Origin: Musa acuminata AAA Group
Taxonomy: Eukaryota > Streptophyta > Magnoliopsida > Zingiberales > Musaceae
Direction of reading: 5' to 3'
Assembly (NCBI RefSeq): GCF_036884655.1
Contig: NC_088342.1
Coordinates: 36,201,001-36,265,000, forward strand
Length of the DNA: 64,000 bases
Numbering within the stretch: position 1 is the first letter of the stretch; every line of letters starts with the position of its first letter. The translations under genes were made by a program, and so were the position numbers. Of the stretch, positions 1 to 11,289 are shown in pieces. The notes under the pieces were generated by a model. The model ran no database searches, was not told the DNA's origin, and saw nothing but the letters and a program-made list of their open reading frames with translations.

Positions 1-523
1 AAGAGACTTAGGTAGTTGGATGAAGATCCAATACCTAATATGGCAAGATCCATTAGGGTTAAGTTGACTAGGAGCCTATATAAATTGGAGGGAACCAAAG
101 ACCCATAGCTAGAGGTTTTTTTTTGTTGCCTCTACCTATTCTCCTCTCTCACTCTCCTCCTTATACTGCAGCCCTTATTTGGGGCATGTGGACAACAAGA
201 AGGGGCAACCCCCTTCTTGATTGCGTGGTGCACGTGAGGAAGAGTTTTAGGCAACGAATTATGGGGCATTTTCGTAGCCCCTGCCATGTGGATCACTACC
301 AAAGATGAAGCTGGTTGACCTCCTTCATCATGTCCCATAGATCTATAGGTTTTCAGGGATATACGATCTCCTTATGTAATTCTCATGTGCTTAGTTTTTT
401 AATTTCATGGGTTTTTGCACACCAACTTTTGCACGACGATGATACCTTCTTTTCTGCGAGAATTTTGAGATTTTATTTTTTCTATTCTTCCATTACACAT
501 GTGATGTCACCCTAGATTTTCTA
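1..523 (+). repeat. LTR of element H, first copy (5' end outside window)
   Basis: This stretch aligns by eye with 3079-3425, 19333-19407 and 33430-33498, which together form a second copy of the same LTR. Shared landmarks are the TATA-like segment followed by GGAGGGAAC at about 77-96 (3139-3166 in the second copy), a pyrimidine-rich stretch, and the end segment before the PBS. The LTR ends about 5 bp before a Met-tRNA primer binding site, as expected. It codes for nothing I recognise; the short ORFs across it are not shared with the second copy. Confidence 0.75.
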
Positions 524-527
524 ATAG

Positions 528-540
528 TGGTATCAGAGCC
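528..540 (+). other. Primer binding site of element H
   Basis: TGGTATCAGAGCC is complementary to the 3' end of plant initiator methionine tRNA, the usual primer for plant LTR retrotransposons. It directly follows the LTR and fixes the element on the + strand. Confidence 0.85.
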
Positions 541-759
541 AGGTTGCTCGTGTAAAAGATTGGCATTTAAACTATGTGTGTTGTGTTCAATTATGTTCGA
601 TTGCTATAATTTTTTGTTGTAGTTTTCAAATCTGTGCTGCACCTTTTCTTGCTGTTAAGAGGTGTTTAGATAGGGCTTTTGATGTCAAATTTGTTGACAC
701 AAAAGGGGAAGAAAGGGCAGCAACTTTTGCTGCCCCTTGGATTGGCCGAAGGCTGCTTG

Positions 760-958
760 CAGCCTTGGCCGAGAGCTTCAATTGATTGCTCTCGGCCTGG
801 CCCAAAGCAGTAGGAATGAGAGCAGCATGGCTGCCCTCAACCTACTGCATGGCAGCCCCTACAGCTAGGAGGTTGTCGAAAGCTCCAATTTACTACTCTT
901 AGCCTGGCCAAAAGCAGTAGGAACAAGAGCAGCATGGCTGCCCTAAACTTGTAGCCAA
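760..958 (+). repeat. Imperfect tandem duplication of about 100 bp in H
   Basis: A segment starting near 769 (GAGAGCTTCAATTGATTGCTC) recurs near 873 (GAAAGCTCCAATTTACTACTC). Each copy is followed by CCTGGCC, AGCAGTAGGAA and AGCAGCATGGCTGCCCT. The second H copy (33760-33850) has a single unit, so the duplication is specific to this copy. Confidence 0.6.
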
Positions 959-1734
959 GTTTCTTGGCTGCAAGGGGCACTCCTAGCAGCCAAGGTTTCT
1001 TGGTGGCACAGGTTGCCTAAGCGGCTAGGAGATCTAGCTGCATGGGGCACTTGTAGCCCACGGCAGCCATGCAGCAATAGTTTCCTAGCTACAGGGGACA
1101 CCTTGGTGGCTAGGGTTTCCTAGCCACGCAAGGCAGTCTAGTGGCCTAGGATTCTTGGTATTAAGGGAGTCTCTATATAGTATGATTTCCTTGCTTAAGA
1201 AGGACCTACTTGCCATGTGGAGAACCTACCATGTGGGGCACCCTATGGTAGGGTTCCTAAAATACTACATATAATTAATTAAAATAGTTTAATTAATTAT
1301 TATTATCTAGCAGTCCTACATGGTGATGTGTACATGTGATGTATGATGTGGACAGATGATCATCGACTTGTGATGTGTGTACCTATGATGTGATTATTAT
1401 TATTATTAGGGCCTATGAGCCTCCTATTTATTTTTCGTTTACTATCTGGCCTACGTGCTGGTGATTAAGTTGTAATTACATAAGAAGGTATAGCGGGAGC
1501 TTGGACACAATAGTGGAACCTACGAGGTTGAGACGGACGATCGCAATGTATGAAGATATGTTGAGATCCCAACGGAACTGACGAGGATGAGATGGATGAT
1601 AATAGAGCATGGAGATGTGTTGTTACATACATAGATCTTGATGTTAGTGATCGAGCTTGTTCATATTAGGATGTGGTCCATGAACATCTGGTGTGATTGC
1701 TCATATGATGTATAATTGATTATACAACTACTAG

Positions 1735-1843
<109 letters not shown>

Positions 1844-1929
1844 GATGCGATGTATATATATATTAAATATGTATGTGTGTGACACATTATATTAGGAGAT
1901 CGAATCAAAATCCTCTCTCTAGATAAAAT

Positions 1930-3425
1930 TGCTAGTCATAGGTGCCCCGTAAACCAATCACGTGAGTGATGACACGTGTGACTTGACATGCAGTCTTTTT
2001 GCTTATTATTATTTAATATTTTATCACTTTATATTGTCTGTTACATGAACATATTGTGATATCCATGGATCTATGCAATGAGAATCAGATTATGATGAGA
2101 TCATAAAAATAAGACTGATTCACCTTTAAATATAGAACCTAAATAGTCCCGGTTATAGGTTACTCAAGAAAGACATCGAGATAATCAGACAGACTGGTGT
2201 ACTATATACCCGTTCATATGATGGATGCAGCTGGTCTCATAGCTACTTATGTGGGGACACTAGAGATAGAGTGTAGGTGCTCATTGCAGAATAAGATCAC
2301 TAATTGATTCGCTCACGGAATGTTGGATGGTTGATGATACCTTATTACCAAACAGCGATTCCGTCATCCTAGTGGTATATTTAGACCTTAGATTTAAGAC
2401 ACCAAGGATGTCCTGTATGAGTACTCTACTCTTTCATACTAGACTAATAGGTCACGAGGTTCCAGATCTAACACAACCAGTCATCGGGAGTGGTAGCCAA
2501 CCTTATGAAGGCTATTGAGTGTCAATAGAGGATCATCCACTCTTAGTGTCATGAGAGGAATATCCCATTTGTTCTTGCCCAAACAAATCACTAACTAGGG
2601 TTTCTTCGGATTGAGAGAGAGAGTTCTATAAGAGAATCCGATTAGAGTGAAACTATATGGGCCTAACAGCACCATACCTAGTATATGGTCTCTAGGATAT
2701 TAGATGGATAAGGGACTATAGGTACACGATAACAGAGGACAAATAGGTCCAAAAGATTGGATTCCCCTATATCGTCTAGGGACTACGACATAGTGGCCTA
2801 GTATATCTGTAGTCGATGAGTCGAGTGAATTATTATAGAGATAATAATTCACTAAGCTAGAAGGAGTTCTAACAGATATGACTCACGGCCAGCTTGATAT
2901 TGGGCCTAGAGGGTCATATAGATATGATAGGTATTGCGATAAGTAGAGGTTCAAATATGAGATATCCGCTAGAGCCCCTATATTATTGGATATCCAATAA
3001 TACCTTGAATTATTGGATCCTATGGATGAGATTCAATAAGAGCCAATAAGATATTATTGCGTAGTGATCCACTAATCTAAGAGGCTTGGATAGTTAGATG
3101 GAGATCTAGTACCCAATATGGCTAGTGATAGGGGGCCTCTATAAATAGGAGGGAACTAAAGACCCATAGGCTAGAGGTTCTTTTTGGCTACCTTCTTTTA
3201 TTCTCCTCTCTCCCTCTCCTCCTCATACTGTAGCCCCTATTTGGGGCATGTGGATAGCAAGAAGGGGTAGCCCCTTCTTGATTGCATGGTGCACGCGAGG
3301 AAGAGTTTTGGATAGTGAGTTAGGGGCATCATCGCAGCCCCTTCCATGTGGATCCCTGCTAGAGAGGAGGACAATTGACCTCCTTTATCCTCTCCCACAG
3401 ATCTGTAGGTTTTCAGGGATATACG
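1930..3425 (+). repeat. LTR of element H, second copy, segment 1 of 3
   Basis: The start is placed at TGCTAGTCATAGG because the H internal region ends just before it and an inverted LTR fragment at 57389-57976 ends at exactly the same sequence. From 3079 onward it matches window positions 1-355. The LTR is cut at 3425 by element E1 (5-bp duplication ATACG at 3421-3425 and 19328-19332) and continues at 19333. The three segments add up to about 1.64 kb, bounded by TG and CA. Confidence 0.7.
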
Positions 3426-4055
3426 TGTTGAATCTCGTATTTTGATGATGAAACCAATTGATAGTGTTTATGATTTGATCTACATTTTGAGTGACGCAGG
3501 ATGCTTTGATTAGGATGAGACAATTAAAGCAGGAAGAATCATGTTGGGCTGGAGGAAAACATGTCAAAAGATTGGACGTCGGGCCGGAGGATCGGTCGAC
3601 GTATCGATAGAAGGCTTTGGGCCATGGATTCGGGCATCAGGTCAAGAAGAGCGGATATTGCACTAAGGATATCGGAGTTGCGGAGTCAACTGGCTGATTG
3701 CGCAATAGGTCGTAAGAGAGGACGATGCACCGAAGAATCGGACGAAGCGTCAATAGACCAATGACATGCCGGACTACATGATTCAAGCTTAGTAATAATT
3801 GTCTAGATCGAAGTGTGTTTTCACATGTGCAGGATTAACTATGATAGAAAGGCATAAAGCAAAATGAAGTCCCAGATTTAAGAATGCGATTTCGTTGGGA
3901 GTTCGAGAATTCATCGGAAGTCCGGACGTTCGTCAGAAGTTTTGTAGGAACTAGTCGAGAAGTCTCGGAGCTTGCCAGAGAAGCTCGTCGGAACTCAACA
4001 AAAAGATTATCATGAAGTCCAGGAGCTTACCGGGAGTCCGGTGGAACATTGCCAA
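3426..4055 (+). repeat. SIRE-type LTR (E1), left segment
   Basis: Begins TGTTGAATCTCGTATTTTGA, the start shared by the SIRE-type LTRs here, directly after the target duplication ATACG. It matches the first 620 or so bases of the E2 LTR (19408 onward), with a Met-rich shadow ORF and the AGGATTAACTATGATAG block. It stops at 4055, where the inverted LTR of E3 begins. The rest of the same LTR is at 18808-19327. Confidence 0.85.
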
Positions 4056-4923
4056 TGTTAGGAATAAATCGGCACTAAGAGAGGGGGGTGAATTAGTGCA
4101 GCGGTAAAAATTACGCCGGTTAGAAAAACCTTCGTACGATAAAATCTGATTTCTACGAAAACCATTTCGGAAAGATCTTTAAATTGAAAGCATACAAAAG
4201 TATAGTTGATGAAAAGCATGGAAGGCAGTTTGCAGTTAAGATAAATGGCAAAATAGAAATGCAAACTGATTTATAGTGGTTCGGTCGTCATGACCTACAT
4301 CCACTTCTCTGATTCCTCTTCCATCGAGGCCACCAACATCCACTATTGATCTTCCTTTAATAGGCAAAGAACAACTCCTTCTTACACCCCTCTTCTCCTT
4401 TTATCAGGTTTAGGAGACAACCCTTATAAGCACACACACTCCTCTCTACATAGAATTCTAAAGTTAAATCTTGAGAAGGGATTTCTTAAGTGATTTCTAC
4501 AGTGTTTTCTCACTTTAAAACTCTTTGTGCTTGTGTTTGTTAACTAGGGATGAGAGGGGTATTTATAGGCTTCAAGTTGATCTAAATTTGGAGTTTAAAA
4601 AGGTCTCATCCTAGGTTTCCTAGTACTGGCAGTACCACCGTCGTTCCTGGGCAGTACTACCGCCGTAGGATCTGGTATTGGGTGGTACCATTGCCAAACA
4701 GGGGTGGTACCACTGTTGGCATAATTACTGCCAGCGGTACCACCACCCAACCAGGGCACTACCACTGCCCAGATTCCCTCGGGTGATGTTTCCCAGGTGG
4801 TGCCACCGTTGGCCCTAACGGTGCCACCGTTGGCCAGTGTTTCAGCACCCTGGTTGCGCTTTGAATCTAGCCCAAACTAGCCCACCTTCAGGCCTAGTTG
4901 GCCCCTAACAGAGTTGATGGGAT
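4056..4923 (-). repeat. 3' LTR of gag-only element E3, segment 1 of 2
   Basis: Starts TGTTAGGAATAAATCGGCAC, the reverse complement of a SIRE-type LTR end, and runs in minus orientation through the R/U5 region, TATA region (about 4558-4570) and palindromic module region (4620-4850). It is interrupted by the full element E0 at 4924 and resumes at 14133. The left edge lies inside the E1 LTR. Confidence 0.85.
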
Positions 4924-5449
4924 TGTTGAATGTCGTATTTTGATGATGAAGTCAATTGTCATTTGTTGTCTAATCTATGTGTTGAGATAAGTGTGCAGGA
5001 TTAACTACGATGAAAGTTAGACATGCAGCAGGAGTTACGCCGGAGTCAAGACAATGATCACGTTGGGAGTTCGAGAGTTCGACGGAAGTTCGGACAGTCG
5101 TCGGAGGTTCTGCAGGAACAAATCTGGGAAGTCCATAAGCTTGCCAAAAGAAGCTCGTCGGAACTCGCCAAGTGGATCGTCGCAAGTCCAGGAGTTTGCC
5201 GGAAGTCCGCAGGAGCATCACAGAGGGTTCATCGGATGATCGACGGAAGTTCGCCGGAAACTCGCCGGAAGAAGTGATTGACGCACTGGAGCAAGCTGCA
5301 GAAATTGTCTTAGGATTTATCGTAGTTCGCATAATGATTAAGTTGGAAATGGGAGGTGATCCCATTAGCTTAATCTTGGGGCAATTGGGCCCCTGAAAAA
5401 CCCAAATTGGGCCGAATGGATCTACCCATTCGGACCCTGATTGCTGTGG

Positions 5450-5715
5450 GAGGTGCAACCGCCCCAGCCAGGAGGTAGCACCGCTTGGGCTCAGTCTCCG
5501 AGCGAGACTGGGCGGTGCAACCTCTCCTGACAGGAGGTAGCACCGCCTGAGCTCAGTCTTCGAGCTCTGGCAGGCGGTGCAACCGCCCCAGTCAGGAGGT
5601 GCAATTGCCTGAGCTCAGTCTTCGAGCTCTGGCAGAGAGGTGCAACCGCCCCTGACAGAGGTGGCACCGCCCAGAAGCTTAGTCTTCGAGCTCTGCCAGG
5701 CGGTGCAACCGCTTG
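5450..5715 (+). promoter_or_regulatory. Palindromic GC-rich module array in U3 of E0
   Basis: Repeating units of the form GGCGGTGCAACCGCC, alternating with AGCTCAGTCTTCGAGCTCTG, stand upstream of the TATA box. Each core is an inverted repeat (GGCGGT...ACCGCC). Sirevirus LTRs are known to carry palindromic repeats upstream of the TATA box, so a role in transcription is plausible but is inference here. Confidence 0.6.
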
Positions 5716-5773
5716 ATCCCGGAATTCCGGGAATTGACAGTTTTGAGCTCTAAATTTGAACTGGGTTGGGGCA

Positions 5774-5780
5774 TATAAAT
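5774..5780 (+). promoter_or_regulatory. TATA box of the E0 5' LTR
   Basis: TATAAAT within GGGGCATATAAATACCCC, downstream of the GC-rich modules. The same context recurs in every SIRE-type LTR of the window (for example 20535-20545, 32900-32910, and in reverse at 22885-22900), which supports a conserved core promoter. Transcription would start roughly 30 bp downstream. Confidence 0.7.
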
Positions 5781-6607
5781 ACCCCACCCATTCAGCACTG
5801 AAAGAACAGAACTAACACTCGAAATCTTGATCTTTTTCTGTGATTCTTAGAGCTCAAAATTGTTGTAAAGGCCAAAAGTTCTCCTCCCTTTGTTCTTCAA
5901 AGTTTTGAGTTGTAAAGAGAGGAGAGAAAATTTCTGTAAGGGTTGTCTCCTAAGCCCGTCAAAAGGAGTGAAACTGTAAAAGGGTGGTTGGCCTTCGCCT
6001 ATTGAAGGAAGGCCTCTAGTTGACGTCGGTGACCTCGTCGGTGGAGGAAGCCAAAAGTGGAGTAGGTTAAGATTGACCGAACCACTCTAAATCTCGGTTT
6101 GCATTTACTTTGAGCATTTTATCTTTACTGCAAACCTCCTAAATAGCTACTGCCTTCTGCGCTTTTACGAATGAGTTTCTAAGTTCAGAGCTTTCCGAAT
6201 CTGCGTTTAGACGTAAATCGGCTTTTTCGTACGATCATTACATTTCAGTTTACGTTTACATTTTGATTTCAATCATAACTGCAAACTGCCTTCTGCGCAT
6301 TTATAAAACATATCTCAAAGTTCAGTATCTTCAAAATTGGCATTTAGACGTAAACCGGTTTTATCGTACGAACATTACATTTCAGTTTGCGCTTGCATTC
6401 TGATTTTCATCATAAACTGCAAACTGCCTTCGTAGATTTACTTTAACGTCATCTCGCTTAATCTTAAGTTAAAGTAATCTTAGAATCGGCTTTTACATCG
6501 AAATTGTTTTTATCAAACGAACGCAGCTTTTGATTTTAATAGTGAAAGATTTCCGCTGCACTAATTCACCCCCCCCCCCCCCTCTTAGTGCTCTTGATCC
6601 TAACAAT

Positions 6608-6619
6608 TGGTATCAGAGC
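6608..6619 (+). other. Primer binding site of E0
   Basis: TGGTATCAGAGC, complementary to initiator Met-tRNA, two bases (AT) after the 5' LTR end. Confidence 0.92.
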
Positions 6620-6655
6620 GGGGTTAACTCTCAAACGGATTAAAACCCAAGAGAG

Positions 6656-8239
6656 ATGGCTTACTCTAGAAACCAAGAGGGCCATTCTATTACACGTCCA
6701 CCCATGTTCAATGGGACGGACTACACCTATTGGAAGACCCGAATGAGGATCTTTCTTATTTCTATGGATTTTGAACTTTGGAATCTTGTCGAAAATGGTT
6801 TTTCGAAGTCTTCTCTTCCAATGATCGATTGGAATGATTTGGAGACGAAGGCTTTCGCTCTTAATGCAAAGGCTATGAATGCCTTATTTTGTGCACTTGA
6901 TAAAAACGAGTTTAATCGTGTTTCGATTTGTGAAACCGCATTTGATATTTAGCACACACTCGAAGTGACTCATGAAGGCACAAGTAGAGTGAAAGAGTCA
7001 AAAATCAATCTTTTGCTACACTCTTTTGAACTTTTCCGGATGAAACCGAGTGAGACTATTGGCGACATGTTTACCCATTTCACGGATGTCGTCAACGGTC
7101 TAAAAGGACTCGGAAAAAGTTTTTCGGATTTTGAGCTCGTAAATAAGATTCTAAGATCCCTTCCTAAAAGTTGGGATCCTAAAGTCACTGCTATTCAAGA
7201 GGCGAAAGATCTAAACAACTTCCCTCTTGGAGAACTAATTGGGTCATTAATGACCTACGAGATGACTTACAAAGCTCATGAAGAGCAAGAAGACATCCTT
7301 CCAAAGAATAGGAAGGATATGGCACTTAGAACTTCAAAAGACCACTTGAGAGAAAACTCAAGTGATGAGGACTGTGACGATGACTTAGCACTTCTAACAA
7401 GAAAATTTAAAAAATTCATTAAAAGAAACAAGTTTAAAAATGACACAAAAAACAAACTTGAACCCAAAAAGGACCAAGTCATTTGCTATGAGTGCAAAAA
7501 GCCAGGACACTACAAGAGTGATTGTCCCCAAATCAAAAAGAGAACACCAAAGAAGAAGGCGCTCAAAGCAACATGGGATGATTCGAGCGCATCCGAAGAA
7601 GAGGAGTCCAACACCGAGCAAGTTGCTCATTACGCCCTAATGGCCATCGGAGAAGAGGTAACAGATTTAATTGATGCAGATTTACCTTATCATGAATTAT
7701 TAAATGCTTTCCATGAATTATTTGATGAATGTAAGACAATTAGTAGAAAATATAAATTGCTAAAAAAGGAGCATGATAGTCTTATTTGTAATTTCGATAA
7801 GTTAAAAGCTGAATATCATGATAGTTTAAGCTCATGCATAAAATGCCATGATCTAGAAACTCTCCAAAAGGAAAACTTGCTACTTAAGGACACCTTGAAG
7901 AAATTCGAGGTTGGTAGCAAGTCATTAAACATGATCCTTGCAAACAAGGGTCATGTTCCCAAAAGAAGTGGAATTGGATTTGTGAGAAGTCCTCACCAAA
8001 ATCCAACCATCTTCATAAAAGGCCCCATCTTACATGTTCGACACCAAAGCAAATGCAACTTTTGTTGCAAACTTGGACACAAAATGCATTATTGTCCATT
8101 CAAGAAGATTAGTCCGAATAAATTAATTTGGGTCCCTAAAAGAACCATGATAAACTCTATGCAACATTATAAACAATGTAGATCTATCTTTGAGGCACCC
8201 AAAAGCAAATGGGTACCTAAAAATCATCCTTTCTTGTAG
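6656..8239 (+). pseudogene. gag: E0 gag (broken), capsid/nucleocapsid with two zinc knuckles
   Basis: Starts with MAYSRNQEGHSITRPPMFNG, the usual start of SIRE-type Gag. A TAG at 6950-6952 interrupts the frame where the gag-only relatives have a Trp codon (FDIW); the frame then continues unbroken to 8239. The middle part carries the UBN2-like Gag region (SETIGDMFTHFTDVVNGLKG). CCHC knuckles are CYECKKPGHYKSDC (about 7489-7530) and CNFCCKLGHKMHYC (about 8054-8095). Gag would form the cytoplasmic virus-like particle and bind the RNA. A second TAG at 8237-8239 separates it from protease in the same frame; whether that stop is a mutation or a Gag/Pol control point cannot be told from one copy. 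Confidence 0.9.
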
Positions 8240-8563
8240 AAACCCATACCATCGCAAGCTAGGAGCAAGAGATGGTACCTTGATAGTGGATGCTCAAGGC
8301 ATATGACCGGAGATCCATCTCAATTCTCTAAGCTCACTAGCATAGACGAAGGCTATGTCACCTTCGGAGACAACAACAAGGGTAAAATCATTGGCAAAGG
8401 AACCATAGGTAACAAATCTAACTTCTTTATTGAAGATGTTTTGTTAGTTGATGGTTTAAAACATAACCTCTTGAGCATTAGTCAATTATGTGATAAAGGA
8501 TACATTGTTAGATTCGAATCAAATGCTTGCATCATTAAAAACCACACAAAAACATGTCTATGA
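8240..8563 (+). pseudogene. E0 aspartic protease region (pol, broken)
   Basis: Same frame as gag after the TAG at 8237. WYLDSGCSRHMTG (about 8273-8311) holds the catalytic Asp-Ser-Gly of retrotransposon aspartic protease, which cuts the polyprotein into working parts. The following stretch up to LLSISQLCDKGY (about 8470-8506) is typical of copia proteins before the GAG-pre-integrase domain. The frame is lost around 8540-8554 (change from frame 2 to frame 1), so translation would end at 8563. Confidence 0.88.
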
Positions 8564-9600
8564 TTGCATTAAAACAAAATAACGTATACACTATTGACAT
8601 CAATGATTTGTGTAATGAAATGTGTTTTTCGGCTTTGAATGAGGATGCTTGGCTATGACATAGAAGATTAGGTCATGCTAGCATGAAACTAATCACACAA
8701 ATATCATCTAAAGATCTTGTAAGAGGAATTCCTCATATCAAGTTTATCAAAGATAATGTATGTGATGCTTGCCAATTAGGTAAACAAATTAAGGGTAGTT
8801 TCAAATCTAAGAATCAAATAAGCACCTCTAGGCCCTTACAATTGATCCATATGGACTTGTTCGGACCAATCTCTACATCAAGCCTAGGAGGTAGCAAATA
8901 CGCCTTCGTCATTGTGGATGACTACAGTAGATACACATGGACTTACTTCTTAAAACAAAAAAATGAATGCTTTAGATCTTTTACCAAGTTTTGTAAACAT
9001 GTTCAAAACGAGAAGGGTTCTATGATTTCGTCAATTAGAAGTGATCATGGTGGAGAATTTCAAAACCATGATTTCCAAGAATTCTGTGAACTCAATGGAT
9101 ACAACCATAATTTCTCTACTCCAAGAAATCCTCAACAAAATGGAGTAGTAGAAAGAAAAAATTGAAATTTACAAGAAATGGCAAGAACCATGTTGAATGA
9201 ACATAGCCTACCCAAATATTTTTGGGCCGAAGCCGTAAACACTACATGCTATATTTTGAATAGAGTTCTTGTTAGACCCTTACTCACCAAAACTCCTTAT
9301 GAGTTATGGAACAACAAAAAACCCAATGTTTCATATTTTAAAGTCTTTGGGTGTAAATGCTTTAACTTGAATGAAAAAGATAACTTAGGAAAATTTGATG
9401 CTAAATCCGATGAAGGAATCTTTCTTGGTTATTCTTCGGTTTCTAAAGCTTTTCGTATCTTCAATAAAAGAACATTAATTATTGAAGAATCCATTCATGT
9501 TGTTTTCAATGAGATTTTCGAAATCAGGAAAAATGATTTTGATGATGATATTAATTTTGATTCCTTGAATTTAAATGAAACCCCGTCTCCAACTAGCAAC
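8554..9600 (+). pseudogene. E0 integrase (pol, broken)
   Basis: After the frameshift the reading resumes at 8554. A TGA at 8656-8658 replaces the expected Trp before HRRLGHASMKL, the GAG-pre-integrase His motif; CDACQLGK (about 8764-8787) supplies the paired Cys of the zinc-binding HHCC domain. The rve catalytic core follows: IHMDLFGP (first Asp), SIRSDHGGEFQN (second Asp) and NPQQNGVVERKN (Glu). A TGA at 9163-9165 follows that Glu segment where an Arg codon is expected. The frame goes on with [20 protein letters not shown] and the C-terminal [20 protein letters not shown] region. Integrase would insert the DNA copy into the host genome. Confidence 0.9.
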
Positions 9601-10710
9601 TTGAATGCATCCACTTCCGAAACATCCTTACCTAAGGATTGGAAGTATGTAGATGCTCATCCTAAGGAGCTAATCTTAGGAGACACATCAAAGGGGGTTC
9701 AAACACGATCCTCTCTTAAAAATTTTTGTGCCAACACCGCTTTTCTCTCCCAAATTGAACCCAAATGCGTTGACGAAGCCATGAAAGATGATTCATGGAT
9801 TATCGCAATGCAAGATAAATTAAATCAATTTGACAGAAATGACGTGTGGAAGCTTGTTCCTAGGCCAAATGACCATTTAGTTATTGGTACTAAATGGGTC
9901 TTTAGAAACAAGCAAGATGAAAATGGTATCGTGGTTAGAAACAAGGCTAGACTAGTGGCCAAAGGTTTCAACCAAGAAGAGGGTATCGATTACGAAGAAA
10001 CCTTCGCTCCTGTGGCTCGATTAGAAGCCATAAGGATGCTCCTTGCCTACGTTAGTAGTAATAATTTTAAGCTGTTTCAAATGGATGTTAAAAGCGCTTT
10101 TTTTAATGGTTTTATTTCTGAAGAAGTCTATGTTGAACAACCTCCTGGATTTGAAAATAATAGCCTCCCTAATCATGTGTTTAGATTAACTAAAGCTCTC
10201 TATGGTTTAAAACAAGCTCCGAGGGCTTGGTATGAGAGACTTAGTTCTTTTCTTATTGAAAATAATTTCATAAAAGGTAAGGTTGATACTACATTATTCA
10301 TCAAGAATTTTGAAAATAATTTTCTCATTGTTCAGATTTATGTTGATGATATTATCTTTGGTTCCACGAATGAATCTCTTTGTGAATCTTTTGCTAAAAC
10401 TATGAGTCTTGAATTTGAAATGAGTTTAATGGGAGAGTTAACATTCTTCTTAGGTTTACAAATCAAACAACTAAGCAATGGCATCTTTATTAGTCAAACT
10501 AAATATGCTATGAATTTACTAAAAAAGTTTAATATGAATAACTCAAAAGCTATTAACACTCCTATGAGCACCTCCACTAAGTTAGAAATTGATGAAAGTG
10601 GAGAAAGTTTCGATCAAAAAACTTATAGGGGTATGATAGGAAGTTTACTTTACCTCACTACAACTAGACCAGACATCATGTTCAGTGTAGGACTATGTGC
10701 TAGATTTTAA
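9601..10710 (+). pseudogene. E0 reverse transcriptase (RVT_2 family; pol, broken)
   Basis: Part of a 510-codon open stretch starting at 9178. Starts with the copia linker ([19 protein letters not shown], about 9775-9831), then [37 protein letters not shown] (about 9949-10008), [23 protein letters not shown] (about 10201-10233) and the catalytic [10 protein letters not shown] (10339-10368, Asp-Asp at 10345-10350). These are all standard motifs of RVT_2. The frame ends at a TAA (10708-10710) inside LCARF, where a Gln codon is expected; RNase H continues in the same frame. Confidence 0.93.
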
Positions 10711-11289
10711 TCAAACCCTAAGATATCTCATCTCAAAGCAGTTAAAAGAATACTTAAATATCTTAATGGTACCACAAATCTAGGATTATGGTACCCAAAA
10801 TCAGAAAATCTTGAGTTAATTGCTTATGCTGATGCAGACTTTGCTGGCTGTAGACTAGATAGAAAAAACACATCAGGAACATGTCAATTTTTAGGACATG
10901 CCCTTGTTTCCTGGTCATCTAAGAAACAAAACTCGGTTGCACTATCAACAACCGAAGCTGAATATATTGCAGCAAGTGCATGCTGTGCACAAGTTGTATG
11001 GATGAAAAATACTTTAGAAGATTATAAAGTTTATCTTAAAAATATTCCCATTAAATGTGATAACACAAGTGCAATATGCTTAACAAAGAATCCTATACAA
11101 TACTCAAGAACAAAACATATTGATATTAGACATCACTTTATACGAGATCATGTTACTAATCATGATGTAATCATAGAGTTCATTGACACTAAACATCAAC
11201 TAGCCGATATTTTTACAAAACCTCTAAGTGAAGAACAATTTGATTTCATAAGAAGAGAATTAGGAATGTTGATGTGTCCGAATACATAA
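10711..11289 (+). pseudogene. E0 RNase H (pol C-terminus)
   Basis: Same frame as reverse transcriptase after the TAA at 10708. Motifs in order: LIAYADADFAGC (first catalytic Asp), LSTTEAEYIAAS (Glu), IKCDNTSAICLTKNP (Asp) and YSRTKHIDIRHHFIRDHV (His/Asp), then FIDTKHQLADIFTKPL, the usual copia C-terminus. It would remove the RNA strand during reverse transcription. The stop at 11287-11289 appears to be the natural end of pol. Confidence 0.92.

Larger units (their letters stand above)
4924..6605 (+). repeat. 5' LTR of E0
   Basis: 1682 bp from TGTTGAATGTCG to GATCCTAACA, two bases before the PBS. It holds, in order, an 11-bp-periodic region (about 5050-5280), palindromic GC-rich modules (5450-5715), a TATA box (5774-5780), tandem repeats of about 130 bp (about 6150-6430) and a run of 14 C (6569-6582) before TCTTAGTGC. 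It is shorter than the 3' LTR by about 80 bp, mostly from an extra GC-rich module there. Confidence 0.93.

Noticed and set aside
2327..2518. Small gene, with an apparent relative on the other strand at 57389-57616
   Set aside because: The second locus is an inverted copy of the same H LTR; the two frames are read from opposite strands of that LTR, so they are not related proteins.
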